Source: Pseudonocardia oroxyli (lineage in GTDB: Bacteria > Actinomycetota > Actinomycetes > Mycobacteriales > Pseudonocardiaceae). Taken from it: 64,000 nucleotides of DNA. Below, piece by piece: positions 25,405 to 37,788 of this stretch. Made by a program: the position numbers and the translations under genes. The notes below the pieces were generated by a model. That model saw only the letters and a program-made list of their open reading frames with translations, ran no database searches and was not told the origin of the DNA. The DNA lies in contig NZ_FNBE01000008.1 of NCBI RefSeq assembly GCF_900102195.1, forward strand, positions 124,001 to 188,000. Direction: 5' to 3'. How positions within the stretch are numbered: the first letter of the stretch is position 1; every line of letters begins with the position of its first letter.

Positions 25405-25433
25405 TTGTCCACAGAAACCGGCACCTGTGGACA
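25405..25433. promoter_or_regulatory. Inverted pair of DnaA-box-like sites upstream of adnA
   Basis: TTGTCCACAG (25405-25414) and CTGTGGACA (25425-25433) form an inverted repeat with a 10-bp spacer in the divergent lipV-adnA promoter region. TTGTCCACA is the actinobacterial DnaA-box consensus as I know it. The same arrangement with the same spacing occurs at 57756-57783. Confidence 0.6.
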
Positions 25434-25474
25434 CCGCCGTCACGATGTCGGTGGCACGTGGTTGCATCGACGCC

Positions 25475-29053
<3,579 letters not shown>

Positions 29054-29245
29054 GCCGACCGGCGGCAGTCCTCGACCGTTGTGGGCGGCCCGGCACACCG
29101 AGCGCACCGGGCACGCCGTTCGAGGGCCGATGCGGGTCGGAGCCCTGCGGACCCGGTACCGTTCGGCCCGCATCCCCCGCGTTCCCCCTGTCCTGTCGCG
29201 TACCGGCGCTCCCCGCCTCCGGTGCGCCCCGAGGAGGCTCCCCCG

Positions 29246-30175
29246 GTGTCCCGCCCGCGTTCCCGAGTTCTCGCCGTCGCCGCTGCCGGTGTCCTCACCG
29301 TGCTGCTGGCCGCCTGCGGGTCCGCGGCGGAGCCGGAGCTGACTCCGTCGCCGGACTCCCAGGGGGCCGCGCTGGCGGCGCCCACGACCACGGTCCCGCC
29401 GCCGCCCACCACCACGGTGGCGCCGACGACCACACCGAAGCCGACGACCACGCCCCCGCGGACCACCACCCCGAAGCCCAAGCCCGCCGCGGCCGTGCAC
29501 CAGGCGGATCCGGTGCCGGGCGTCGCCTGGGCGCCCGCGGGTGGCGACGAGTTCTCCGGGGGCGCGATCAGCGGGCAGTGGAACGTCTACGACTCCGTCG
29601 GCGCCTTCAACAACGGCCGCCGCACCCCGGACGCGGTGACCGTCGGCGATGGGCTGTTGACCATCACCGGCCGGTCGGCGGACGGTGGGACGTCGGGTGG
29701 CATCGGGATGAAGTCGGGCCAGCTCTACGGCCGCTGGGAGTTCCGGGCGCGCACGGACAAGGGCGTCGGGTTCGGATCGGCGATCCTGCTCTGGCCGGAC
29801 TCGGAGAAGTGGCCGGACGACGGCGAGCTGGACATGATGGAGGTCCCGAGCCCCGAGCGGAACCTCGCCCACACGATCATCCACTGGGGTGCGGACAACC
29901 AGACCTTCGGCGGCTCCACGCCGGGGGACTTCTCGCAGTGGCACACGTTCGCGTTCGAGTGGCTGCCCGACCGGCTCACGATGTACGTCGACGGGGTCAA
30001 GACCTGGGAGTCGCTGGACAAGGCGATGATCCCGACCAAGCCGATGCACGCCACGATCCAGCTGGACCAGGGCCCGGCCCCGGGCTGGCTCGGCGCCCCG
30101 GTCGAGGGCGCCCCGGACATCCGGCTCCAGGTCGACTACCTGCGGATCTCGAGCCTGCCCGGGCAGCCCGTCTGA
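29246..30175 (+). CDS. Secreted GH16-family glycoside hydrolase lipoprotein
   Basis: This 309-residue lipoprotein has a signal peptide ending in LLAACGS (lipobox), a Pro/Thr linker (about 40-75, TTT-P repeats) and a GH16 beta-jelly-roll domain. The catalytic motif ELDMME matches the E-x-D-x-x-E signature. Flanking elements YGRWEFRAR, IIHWG, WHTFAFEW and MYVDG are typical. Substrates would be beta-1,3/1,4-glucans or galactans. AGGAGG lies 8 nt before the GTG. It separates adnA from adnB, which are adjacent in mycobacteria, and ends 31 nt before adnB. Confidence 0.9.
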   Translation: MSRPRSRVLAVAAAGVLTVLLAACGSAAEPELTPSPDSQGAALAAPTTTVPPPPTTTVAPTTTPKPTTTPPRTTTPKPKPAAAVHQADPVPGVAWAPAGGDEFSGGAISGQWNVYDSVGAFNNGRRTPDAVTVGDGLLTITGRSADGGTSGGIGMKSGQLYGRWEFRARTDKGVGFGSAILLWPDSEKWPDDGELDMMEVPSPERNLAHTIIHWGADNQTFGGSTPGDFSQWHTFAFEWLPDRLTMYVDGVKTWESLDKAMIPTKPMHATIQLDQGPAPGWLGAPVEGAPDIRLQVDYLRISSLPGQPV

Positions 30176-30206
30176 ACCGTCGGGCCCCTGCGGTAGACAG
30201 GTCACC

Positions 30207-33200
30207 GTGACAGTCGCCGCCGGTCCGCTCCCGCCCGCGGTCCTCGCGCGGGCGCTGGGCCTGCACCCGCCGACGGAGGAACAGGCCGCGGTGATCGCGG
30301 CACCCGCCGAGTCGGCGCTGGTCGTGGCCGGTGCGGGTGCGGGCAAGACGGAGACGATGGCGGCCCGCGTCGTCTGGCTCGTCGCGACCGGCCAGGTCCT
30401 GCCGGAGCAGGTGCTCGGCCTGACCTTCACCCGCAAGGCGGCGCAGCAGCTCGGCACGCGCGTCCGGTCCCGGCTGCGCCGCCTGGCGGGGTCCCCGCTG
30501 CTCGACGAGTTGGATCCCAGCGGGGCCCGCCGCGCGGCCCTGCTCGCGGGCGAGCCGACCGTCGCGACGTACCACGCCTATGCCGGGCGGCTGGTGTCCG
30601 AGCACGCCCTGCGGCTGCCCGCGGAACCGGCGTCCCGGCTGCTGGGGCAGACGGCCTCCTGGCAGCTGGCGCACCGGGTGGTCAGCTCGTGGGCGGCGGA
30701 CCTGGAGGTCGACCGCGTCCCGGCGACGGTGACCGGTTACCTGTTGGCGCTGGCGGGGGAGTTGGGGGAGCACCTCGTCGAGCCGGAGCGGCTGCGGCGC
30801 TTCACCCTGGAGCTGCTCGAGCTGATGGAGACGGCGCCGCCCGCGAAGCGCCAGCGCGCCGAGCCCGCGCAGAAGTACAAGGACAAGATGTCCGCCCAGC
30901 GGCTGCGCATCGAGCTGTTGCCGCTGGTCGAGGAGTACGCGCGGCGCAAGGCGGCCGAGCGGGCGATGGACTTCTCCGACCAGCTCGCGATCGCCGCGCG
31001 GGTCGCCGAGGCCCGGCCCGAGGTCGGGGAGATCGAGCGCGGCCAGTACCGCGCCGTCCTGCTCGACGAGTACCAGGACACCGGACACGCCCAGCGGGTG
31101 CTGCTGCGGGCGCTGTTCGGTCGCATCCCCGGCGAGCCGGTGCGCGCGGACACCCTCGCCGTCACCGCCGTCGGCGACCCCTGTCAGTCGATCTACGGCT
31201 GGCGCGGGGCCAGCGCGGGCAACCTCGCCCGCTTCCGCACCGACTTCCCGGCCCCGGGCGGCGAGCCCGCCGCCCAGTACGGCCTGCTCACCAGCTTCCG
31301 CAACCCCGCCGAGGTGCTCGACCTGGCGAACGTCGTGTCCGAGCCCCTGCGGGAGGACGTGGGGGCGCTGGTCCCGGGCCCGACGGCGGCGCCAGGAGAT
31401 GTGCGCGTCGCCCTGCATTCGACCGTCCTGGAGGAGGTCGCGTGGGTCGCGGACGGGATCGCCGAGCAGTGGCGGGCCCGGGCGGAGGCCGGCACGTCGC
31501 CCCCGACCAGCGCGGTGCTGGTCCGCCGCCGCGGAGACATGGACGCGCTCGCCGCCGCGCTGCGCGACCGCGGGCTCCCGGTCGAGGTCGTCGGGCTCGG
31601 CGGGCTCCTCGACACACCCGAGGTGCGCGACCTGGTCAGTGCGTTGAAGATCGTCGCGGACCCGCTGTCCGGCCCCTCCGCCGTCCGGCTGCTGACGGGT
31701 GCGCGCTGGCGGCTCGGCGTCGCCGACCTGGCCGCCCTGTGGGAGCGGGCCCGCGAGCTGGTCCCCCCGCTGCCCGCCCGGCATGGTCCGCTGCCGCCCG
31801 CCGAGCTGGCCCTCGGCGCGCTGCCGGGCGAACAGGCGGAGCTGGCGGGCCTGGTCGACGCGCTGGACGACCCGGGCCCGCCCGAGCAGTACTCCGCGGC
31901 CGGGTTCGCCCGGATCCAGCGGCTCGCGCGCGAGCTGTCGTGGCTGCGGTCGCGGGCGTCGGCGCCCTTGCCGGACCTGGTGGCGGACGTCGAGCGGGTG
32001 CTGCTGCTGGACGTCGAGACCGCCGCCCGGCCCGGCCCGGCGGGCCGCGCGCACCTGGACGCGTTCGCGGACGTCGTGGCGGACTTCGCGGCGGGTGCGG
32101 AGGTGTCGAGCCTGCCGGCGCTGCTGGACTACCTGGACACCGCCGAGCAGGCCGAGGACGGGCTCTCACCCGGCGAGGTCGAGGTCGCGGAGGACCGGGT
32201 GCAGATCCTGACGGTGCACGCGGCGAAGGGCCTTGAGTGGGAGGTCGTGGCGGTCCCGCACCTGGTCACCCAGGTGTTCCCGGGTCGGAAGATGTCCGGC
32301 AGCTGGATCACGAACGTCGCCGAGCTGCCCGTCCCGCTGCGGGGGGACGCGGACGACCTCCCCGGCCTGTACGTGCCGCCGGCGCCGGACCGCAAGCAGG
32401 TCGAGCTCGCCCTGGACGAGCACGAGTCCGGGCTGGAGGCGCGCCGCAAGACCGAGGAGCGCAGGCTCTTCTACGTCGCGCTCACCCGGTCCGAGCGCGT
32501 GCTGCTGTGTTCCGGGCACCAGTGGGGCGCCACCGGGTCCACACCGCGTGGGCCCTCGGAGTTCCTCGCCGCGATCGCCGCCGTCACCGCCCCGGAGATC
32601 TGGGCGGACCCGCCGGAGGAGGGCGCGGAGAACCCCGTGCTCGCCCGCGAGGTCACCGCCGAGTGGCCCGCGGACCCGCTCGGGGCCCGGTCGGCGGCGG
32701 TGCACGAGGGCGCGGACCTCGTCCGGGAGGCGATCAGGGCCCGCGAACGGGCCCGGCGCAAGGCCAGGCGGCAGGACGAGAACCAGCTGAGCCTGGAGAT
32801 CGAGGAACCCGAGGACCCGGACCCCGAGGGTTGGGCCGCGGACGTGGACGTCCTGCTGGCCGAGCGTGCGGCCGGGGTCGCCCGCCCCACCGTCGCGCTG
32901 CCCGGGCAGGTCAGCGTCAGCCAGCTCGTCGAGCTGGCGGCGGACGAGGCCGCGTTCGCGGCGGGGCTGCGCCGCCCGTTGCCGCTGCAGCCGAACCCGC
33001 ACGCGCGGCGGGGCACGGCGTTCCACGCCTGGCTGGAGCAGCGCTTCGGCGCGGAGAAGCTGCTGGACGTCGACGAGCTCCCCGGCGCCGCGGACGACGA
33101 GGCGGCGGGCGATGCGGCACTGGAGGAGCTGCAGGAGGCGTTCCTCGGCAGCGCCTGGGCGGACCGAGTGCCGGTCGAGGTGGAGGTCTCGTTCGAGACG

Positions 33201-33494
33201 GTGCTCGCCGGCGTGGCGGTGCGGGGCCGGATGGACGCGGTGTTCGCGGACCCCGACGGCGGCTTCACGGTCGTCGACTGGAAGACCGGCGCGGTGCCGG
33301 AGGCGGACCGCTGGCACGCCGTCGGCGTCCAGCTGGCGATGTACCGCCTGGCCTGGGCCGATCTGGCCGGGGTGGAGCCCGCCCGCGTCCGAGCGGCGTT
33401 CCACTACGTGAAGGAGAACGCCACCCTCAACCCGGCCGACCTGATGACGGAGCGCGAACTTGAGTCCCTGCTCAGACCCCGTGAGTGGCGATAG
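30207..33494 (+). CDS. adnB: Helicase-nuclease subunit AdnB
   Basis: This 1095-residue protein is the partner of AdnA. Walker A GAGAGKTE lies near residue 42, motif II DEYQD near 287, GDPCQSIYGWRGA follows, and motif VI is FYVALTRSER near 755. The C-terminal nuclease has VVDWKTG near 1023. AdnB supplies the main ATP-driven motor in the mycobacterial complex. TAGACA (30194-30199) ends 7 nt before the GTG, so a separate leaderless promoter is possible. The last four codons and the TAG stop lie inside one arm of a 24-bp hairpin. Confidence 0.92.
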   Translation: MTVAAGPLPPAVLARALGLHPPTEEQAAVIAAPAESALVVAGAGAGKTETMAARVVWLVATGQVLPEQVLGLTFTRKAAQQLGTRVRSRLRRLAGSPLLDELDPSGARRAALLAGEPTVATYHAYAGRLVSEHALRLPAEPASRLLGQTASWQLAHRVVSSWAADLEVDRVPATVTGYLLALAGELGEHLVEPERLRRFTLELLELMETAPPAKRQRAEPAQKYKDKMSAQRLRIELLPLVEEYARRKAAERAMDFSDQLAIAARVAEARPEVGEIERGQYRAVLLDEYQDTGHAQRVLLRALFGRIPGEPVRADTLAVTAVGDPCQSIYGWRGASAGNLARFRTDFPAPGGEPAAQYGLLTSFRNPAEVLDLANVVSEPLREDVGALVPGPTAAPGDVRVALHSTVLEEVAWVADGIAEQWRARAEAGTSPPTSAVLVRRRGDMDALAAALRDRGLPVEVVGLGGLLDTPEVRDLVSALKIVADPLSGPSAVRLLTGARWRLGVADLAALWERARELVPPLPARHGPLPPAELALGALPGEQAELAGLVDALDDPGPPEQYSAAGFARIQRLARELSWLRSRASAPLPDLVADVERVLLLDVETAARPGPAGRAHLDAFADVVADFAAGAEVSSLPALLDYLDTAEQAEDGLSPGEVEVAEDRVQILTVHAAKGLEWEVVAVPHLVTQVFPGRKMSGSWITNVAELPVPLRGDADDLPGLYVPPAPDRKQVELALDEHESGLEARRKTEERRLFYVALTRSERVLLCSGHQWGATGSTPRGPSEFLAAIAAVTAPEIWADPPEEGAENPVLAREVTAEWPADPLGARSAAVHEGADLVREAIRARERARRKARRQDENQLSLEIEEPEDPDPEGWAADVDVLLAERAAGVARPTVALPGQVSVSQLVELAADEAAFAAGLRRPLPLQPNPHARRGTAFHAWLEQRFGAEKLLDVDELPGAADDEAAGDAALEELQEAFLGSAWADRVPVEVEVSFETVLAGVAVRGRMDAVFADPDGGFTVVDWKTGAVPEADRWHAVGVQLAMYRLAWADLAGVEPARVRAAFHYVKENATLNPADLMTERELESLLRPREWR

Positions 33495-33526
33495 TCGCTC
33501 TGGCGACTATCGCCACTCACGGGTCT
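33475..33526. terminator. Bidirectional terminator with the adnB stop inside its stem
   Basis: Perfect 24-base arms (33475-33498 and 33503-33526) flank a TCTG loop. The adnB stop TAG (33492-33494) is within the left arm, and the convergent symporter stop begins at 33528. Compared with the hairpin at 11971-12016 the shared 21-bp stem differs by one pair: C-G there, A-T here. Confidence 0.8.
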
Positions 33527-35175
33527 CAGTGGGCGACCGCCTTCTCCGCGCCTGCGCCGGTGAGCGAGCGGACCTCCATCTCGGCGGCGCGCTTCGTGTC
33601 GGACTTCTCCTTCGACAGCACCGTGCCCAGGTAGCCGAGCAGGAAGGACAGCGGGATCGAGACGAGGCCCGGGTTGTCCAGCGGGAACCAGTGGAAGTCC
33701 ACGCCCTGCAGCATCGACGCGCTCCGGCCCGTGGTCGGGTTGACCGGCTTCCCGGACACGACCGGCGAGAAGATGATCAGGACCAGGGTGATCGCCAGAC
33801 CGCCGTAGATGCTCCACAGCGCGCCCTGGGTGTTGAACCGCTTCCAGAACAGCGAGTAGAGGATCGTCGGCAGGTTCGCGCTGGCGGCGACGGCGAAGGC
33901 CAGCGCCACGAGGAATGCGATGTTCTGCCCGTTGGCCAGGATCCCGCCGAGGATGGCGACGATGCCGATCACCACGGCCGTTCGGCGGGCGACCTTGACC
34001 TCGGTGGTCGACTCGTCCTGCACCTGGCCGTGCTTGATCACGTTCACGTAGATGTCGTGGGCGAACGAGGCCGACGCCGTGATCGTCAGCCCGGCGACGA
34101 CGGCGAGGATGGTCGCGAACGCCACCGCCGCGATGATGCCGAGCAGGACGGTGCCACCGAGCTCGTAGGCGAGCAGTGGGGCGGCGGAGTTGGCCGCACC
34201 CGGCGCGGCGCGGATCGCCTCCGGCCCGACGAGTGCGCCCGCGCCGAAGCCCAGGACCAGGGTGAACAGGTAGAACAGCCCGATCAGCCAGATCGCCCAG
34301 ACGACCGAGCGGCGGGCCTCCTTGGCGGTCGGCACGGTGTAGAAGCGCATCAGGATGTGCGGCAGACCGGCGGTACCGAGCACGAGCGCGAGGCCGAGGG
34401 ACACGAAGTCCAGGCGGGTCGTGCCGCTGGCGCCGTACTGGGCGCCCGGGGCGAGCAGCTTGGTGCCTGCCTGACCGGCGCGGGCCACGGCGTCGTTCAT
34501 CAGCGACGACAGGTTGAACCCGTACAGCGAGAGCACCCAGAGGGTCATGATCCCGGCGCCCGCGATGAGCAGGACGGCTTTGATGATCTGCACCCACGTC
34601 GTGCCGCGCATGCCGCCGATCAGCACGTACGCGATCATGACCGCCCCGACGACGGCGATGACGATGCTCTGCCCGGTCGTGCTGCGGATGTCCAGCAGCA
34701 GGGCCACGAGCCCACCCGCACCGGCCATCTGGGCGAGCAGGTAGAAGAAGGACACCGCGAGCGTCGAGGTGGCGGCGGCGGCCCGGACCGGGCGCTGCCT
34801 CATCCGGAAGGCGAGGACGTCGCCCATCGTGAACTTGCCGGTGTTGCGCATCAGCTCCGCGACCAGCAGCAACGCCACCAGCCAGGCGACGAGGAAGCCG
34901 ATCGAGTAGAGGAAGCCGTCGTAGCCGTAGAGCGCGATGGCGCCCGCGATGCCGAGGAACGACGCCGCCGACAGGTAGTCGCCGGAGATCGCGATGCCGT
35001 TCTGGGCGCCGGAGAAGCCGCCGCCCGCGGTGTAGAAGTCCGAGGCGCTGGCCGCGGCCTTGCGCCTGCTCACGTAGATCACCACGCCGAGCGTGATGAC
35101 CACGAAGACGCTGAAGATCGCGATGTTCAGGATGGGGTTCGAGCCCTCGATGGAGGACCCCTGCGCCAGAGTCAC
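33526..35175 (-). CDS. Cation/carboxylate symporter (ActP/MctC-like)
   Basis: This 549-residue solute:sodium symporter has about 13 hydrophobic helices. SSS signatures are ASDFYTAGGGFSGAQNGIAISGDYLSAASFLGIAG near residues 43-77 (shown as conserved GDYLSAASF) and the GLPHILMRFYTVP loop near 263. It resembles acetate permease ActP and the monocarboxylate transporter MctC. The start overlaps the DUF485 gene. It terminates in the hairpin shared with adnB. Likely substrates are acetate, propionate or pyruvate, inferred from family. Confidence 0.88.
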   Translation of the reverse strand: MTLAQGSSIEGSNPILNIAIFSVFVVITLGVVIYVSRRKAAASASDFYTAGGGFSGAQNGIAISGDYLSAASFLGIAGAIALYGYDGFLYSIGFLVAWLVALLLVAELMRNTGKFTMGDVLAFRMRQRPVRAAAATSTLAVSFFYLLAQMAGAGGLVALLLDIRSTTGQSIVIAVVGAVMIAYVLIGGMRGTTWVQIIKAVLLIAGAGIMTLWVLSLYGFNLSSLMNDAVARAGQAGTKLLAPGAQYGASGTTRLDFVSLGLALVLGTAGLPHILMRFYTVPTAKEARRSVVWAIWLIGLFYLFTLVLGFGAGALVGPEAIRAAPGAANSAAPLLAYELGGTVLLGIIAAVAFATILAVVAGLTITASASFAHDIYVNVIKHGQVQDESTTEVKVARRTAVVIGIVAILGGILANGQNIAFLVALAFAVAASANLPTILYSLFWKRFNTQGALWSIYGGLAITLVLIIFSPVVSGKPVNPTTGRSASMLQGVDFHWFPLDNPGLVSIPLSFLLGYLGTVLSKEKSDTKRAAEMEVRSLTGAGAEKAVAH

Positions 35176-35525
35176 AGCGTGCCTCCCTCGATCTCCTCAC
35201 GGATGGCCGTGGCGTGCGGGTCGAACCGCTTGTCGGCCCACCGCACGTACCAGGTGGTGATCGCGAAGGTGGACACGAACTGCAGCAGGCCGAGGATCAG
35301 GCCGATGTTGATGGCGCCGACCACGGGGATCGCCATGAACGCGGGCGCGTAGCTGGCCAGCAGGACGTAGGCCAGGTACCAGGTGAGGAACGCCGCGGCG
35401 ACCGGGAACACGAAGCGCCGCAGCCGACTGCGCAGCGCCTGGAACTCCGGGCTCGCCTGGACCGTTTCCCAATCGGGCTGAGCCCTCTCGGGTTCCGTCT
35501 TGCCGGACGGAGTCTCTGTGCTCAC
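35172..35525 (-). CDS. DUF485 small membrane protein
   Basis: This 117-residue protein has two transmembrane helices (about 41-61 and 72-93) and the DUF485 features SPEFQALRSRLRRFVFP and ITTWYVRWADKRFDP. DUF485 proteins are encoded beside ActP-type symporters (yjcH-actP). It overlaps the symporter start by 4 bp. GAGGAGG sits 4 nt before the GTG at 35525; longer frames lack such a site. Confidence 0.88.
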   Translation of the reverse strand: MSTETPSGKTEPERAQPDWETVQASPEFQALRSRLRRFVFPVAAAFLTWYLAYVLLASYAPAFMAIPVVGAINIGLILGLLQFVSTFAITTWYVRWADKRFDPHATAIREEIEGGTL

Positions 35526-35607
35526 GGTGCCTCCTCGCACGGTGGGATGCGCCCAGGAAAGGGGCTTCCCGCGCGGCGCGGAAGTAACCCACGACACACC
35601 GCAACCC

Positions 35608-37308
35608 TCACCGACGAACGGCCGACGAACGGTCGGGATCCGAGACGAACGGTGACGTCTCGTCGAGGTGCAGACGGAGCATCGCGGCATCGGAACCGGG
35701 TGCCGGACGGCCGCGCAGCGAGACCGCGATCATGGTCAGGAAGGCCAGCGGGACGGAGAACAACGCGGGCTGGCCGAGCAGCAGCGCGGCGAGGCCGGGC
35801 TCGGGCCGCAACACCAACCCGAGCGCCATCACCCCCGCGCTCGAGAGCAGCCCGATCGCCATCCCCGCGAACGCGCCGCGCGCGGTGAGCCGCCGCCACC
35901 AGATCCCGAGCACCAGCATCGGGCAGAAGGTCGACGCCGCCACCGCGAACGCCGAGGTCACCACCGCCCCGACGTCGATCCGCACGGCGGGCAGCGCACA
36001 CAGCACGATGACGCCCGCGGCGAGCAGCGCGGTCAGCCGCAGCCTGCGCAGCGAACCGGGCAGCAGGTCGTGGGCCACCGCGCCCGCCAGCGCGAGCAAC
36101 AGCCCCAGCGAGGTGGCGAGGAACGCGGCGAAGGCGCCCGCGGTGAGCAGCGCCGTGAACAGGTCACCCGCCACTCCGCCGTCCACCCGGGACGGCAGCG
36201 CGACGACCGCGGTGTCCGTCGCCCCGGACAGGTACAGCTCCGGCAGCAGCACGGACCCCAGCAGCCCGTACACCACCGTGAACACGTAGAAGGAACCCAA
36301 CAGCCCCACCGTGATCGCGGCGGTGCGGCGCGCGGCGCGCCCGTCCGGGCTGGTGTGGAACCGGACGATCACGTGCGGCAGCCCCATCGTGCCCAGGGCC
36401 GTGGCGACCAGGATCGACCAGGTGGCCAGCAGGGGGTGGCCGTTGCCGCCGTCGAGCAGGGGGCGCTGCCAGGTGTCGCTGCCGGGCAGGGCCACCCCCG
36501 CGATCTCCGGCACCGCCGCCCCCGCCGGGAACACCCAGGTGGCCTCCCCGGGCGCGACGTGCTCGCCGGGCGGCAACGTCGTCGGGACCCCCTGGGCGAC
36601 GACGGTCACGGGCGCGGTGACCTGCAGCCGGGTGTCGAGCCGGAACGTCACCGACGTGGGCTCGGGGAAGATCGAGTACTCCGCCGGGCGCAGGGCCTCG
36701 GCACGGGTCTCGGCGCCGACCGCGACCAGCAGCCACACCGCCGGGACGATGAACAGCACCAGCTTGAGGACGAACTGGAACGCCTGCACGTAGGTCGCCG
36801 CGCGCATCCCGCCGAGGGCGAGCGTGATGCTCACCGCGGCGCCCGCGACCACGATGCCCACCCAGTACGGGGCGCCGCTGACCAGCGTCAGGACCTGGCC
36901 CGCCGCGGTGAACTGGGGGACCAGGTAGAGGCCTGCGATCACCAGCACGACGACCGCCGAGAACCGCCGCAACCGCACCGACCCGAGCCGGGCCTCGGCG
37001 AAGTCCGGCACCGTCAGCGCGCCCGTGCGGCGCATGGGTGCGGCGACCAGCACGAGCATCAACAGGTAGCCCGCGGTGAACCCGACCGGGTACCAGAGCG
37101 CCCCGACGCCGTTCTTCACCACGAGCCCCGCGATGCCCAGGAAGGACGCGGCGGACAGGTACTCGCCGCTCACCGCCGCCGCGTTCAGGGTGGGCGACAC
37201 CCGGCGGGAGGCGACCAGGAAGTCCGACGTCGAGCGCATCGCGGCCACCCCGCGCGCGCCGATCAGCAGGGTGGCCAGGACGACGGGGACGACGGCGAGC
37301 GCGATCAC
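35608..37308 (-). CDS. Second solute:sodium symporter
   Basis: This 566-residue SSS-family transporter carries GEYLSAASFLGIAG near residues 47-60 and GLPHVIVRFHTSPDG near 305. It has an extended extracytoplasmic loop of about 90 residues (TSVTFRLDTRLQV to GGNGHPLL) that the other symporter lacks. The GTG overlaps the stop of an upstream small membrane protein by GTGA. It lies directly downstream of a LytTR response regulator, which suggests substrate-sensed induction. The substrate is unknown; a short carboxylate is likely. Confidence 0.85.
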   Translation of the reverse strand: MIALAVVPVVLATLLIGARGVAAMRSTSDFLVASRRVSPTLNAAAVSGEYLSAASFLGIAGLVVKNGVGALWYPVGFTAGYLLMLVLVAAPMRRTGALTVPDFAEARLGSVRLRRFSAVVVLVIAGLYLVPQFTAAGQVLTLVSGAPYWVGIVVAGAAVSITLALGGMRAATYVQAFQFVLKLVLFIVPAVWLLVAVGAETRAEALRPAEYSIFPEPTSVTFRLDTRLQVTAPVTVVAQGVPTTLPPGEHVAPGEATWVFPAGAAVPEIAGVALPGSDTWQRPLLDGGNGHPLLATWSILVATALGTMGLPHVIVRFHTSPDGRAARRTAAITVGLLGSFYVFTVVYGLLGSVLLPELYLSGATDTAVVALPSRVDGGVAGDLFTALLTAGAFAAFLATSLGLLLALAGAVAHDLLPGSLRRLRLTALLAAGVIVLCALPAVRIDVGAVVTSAFAVAASTFCPMLVLGIWWRRLTARGAFAGMAIGLLSSAGVMALGLVLRPEPGLAALLLGQPALFSVPLAFLTMIAVSLRGRPAPGSDAAMLRLHLDETSPFVSDPDRSSAVRR

Positions 37309-37613
37309 TCGACCCGCTCCGCGCGGCGCAGCTGCACCCAGGCCAGCGTCGCGAGCACGGGGTAGGGCAGGACGGCGACGGCCAGCCACACCACGGGCAT
37401 GTCCCCGAGCCGCCAGTCCCGGGGCAGCAGGTCGAGCAGGGCGGGCAGCCCGACCAGGAGCAATGCGGCCCCGACCAGCGTGCCCGCCGCGACCCGCAGC
37501 TGCGCCCGGCGCACCCGGCGGGCACGGGCGAGCGCCTCGGCGTCGAGCGAGGTCACGGGCCCGGCCCGCCGCGTGGCCAACGCCATCCGGGTCTGGGGCG
37601 AGGTGACGGCCAC
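37305..37613 (-). CDS. Small two-helix membrane partner of the symporter
   Basis: This protein of about 102 residues has a basic N-terminus and two hydrophobic helices (about 38-57 and 67-89), ending QLRRAERVE. It overlaps the symporter start by 4 bp, mirroring the DUF485-ActP pair, so it is probably an analogous small subunit. The GTG at 37613 is the first start downstream of the palindrome array; reading further upstream would translate those palindromes, which looks spurious. No strong ribosome site was seen. Confidence 0.65.
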   Translation of the reverse strand: MAVTSPQTRMALATRRAGPVTSLDAEALARARRVRRAQLRVAAGTLVGAALLLVGLPALLDLLPRDWRLGDMPVVWLAVAVLPYPVLATLAWVQLRRAERVE

Positions 37614-37650
37614 GCGTTTTCCGCGACTCACGCCCGCCCCCGGCCCCACT

Positions 37651-37766
37651 GACGCTTGGGACGCCCAAGCGCCATGCAGCGACGCTTGGGCCGCCCAAGC
37701 ACCGGGCCCCACTGACGCTTGGGCCGCCCAAGCACCACAGAGCGACGCTTGGGCGTCCCAAGCGTC
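37651..37766. repeat. Four tandem palindromes in the symporter operon
   Basis: Four copies of a 17-bp palindrome GCTTGGG-NNN-CCCAAGC, each within GACGCTTGGG...CCCAAGC, begin at 37651, 37681, 37714 and 37744. Spacings are 30, 33 and 30 bp. Copies one and three share an upstream GGCCCCACT and copies two and four share GCGACGC, so a two-copy unit of about 63 bp was duplicated. The arms are unchanged while the 3-bp centres vary. They lie between the LytTR regulator gene and the small membrane protein gene. Confidence 0.9.
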
Positions 37767-37788
37767 AGCCCCAGCGAGCGGAGGCCCC

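Noticed and set aside
25405..25433. Chromosomal origin of replication
   Set aside because: There are only two boxes, with no cluster, no A+T-rich unwinding region and no dnaA or dnaN nearby.
37651..37766. Possible CRISPR array
   Set aside because: Units are short palindromes at 30-33 bp with related intervening sequence and only four copies.
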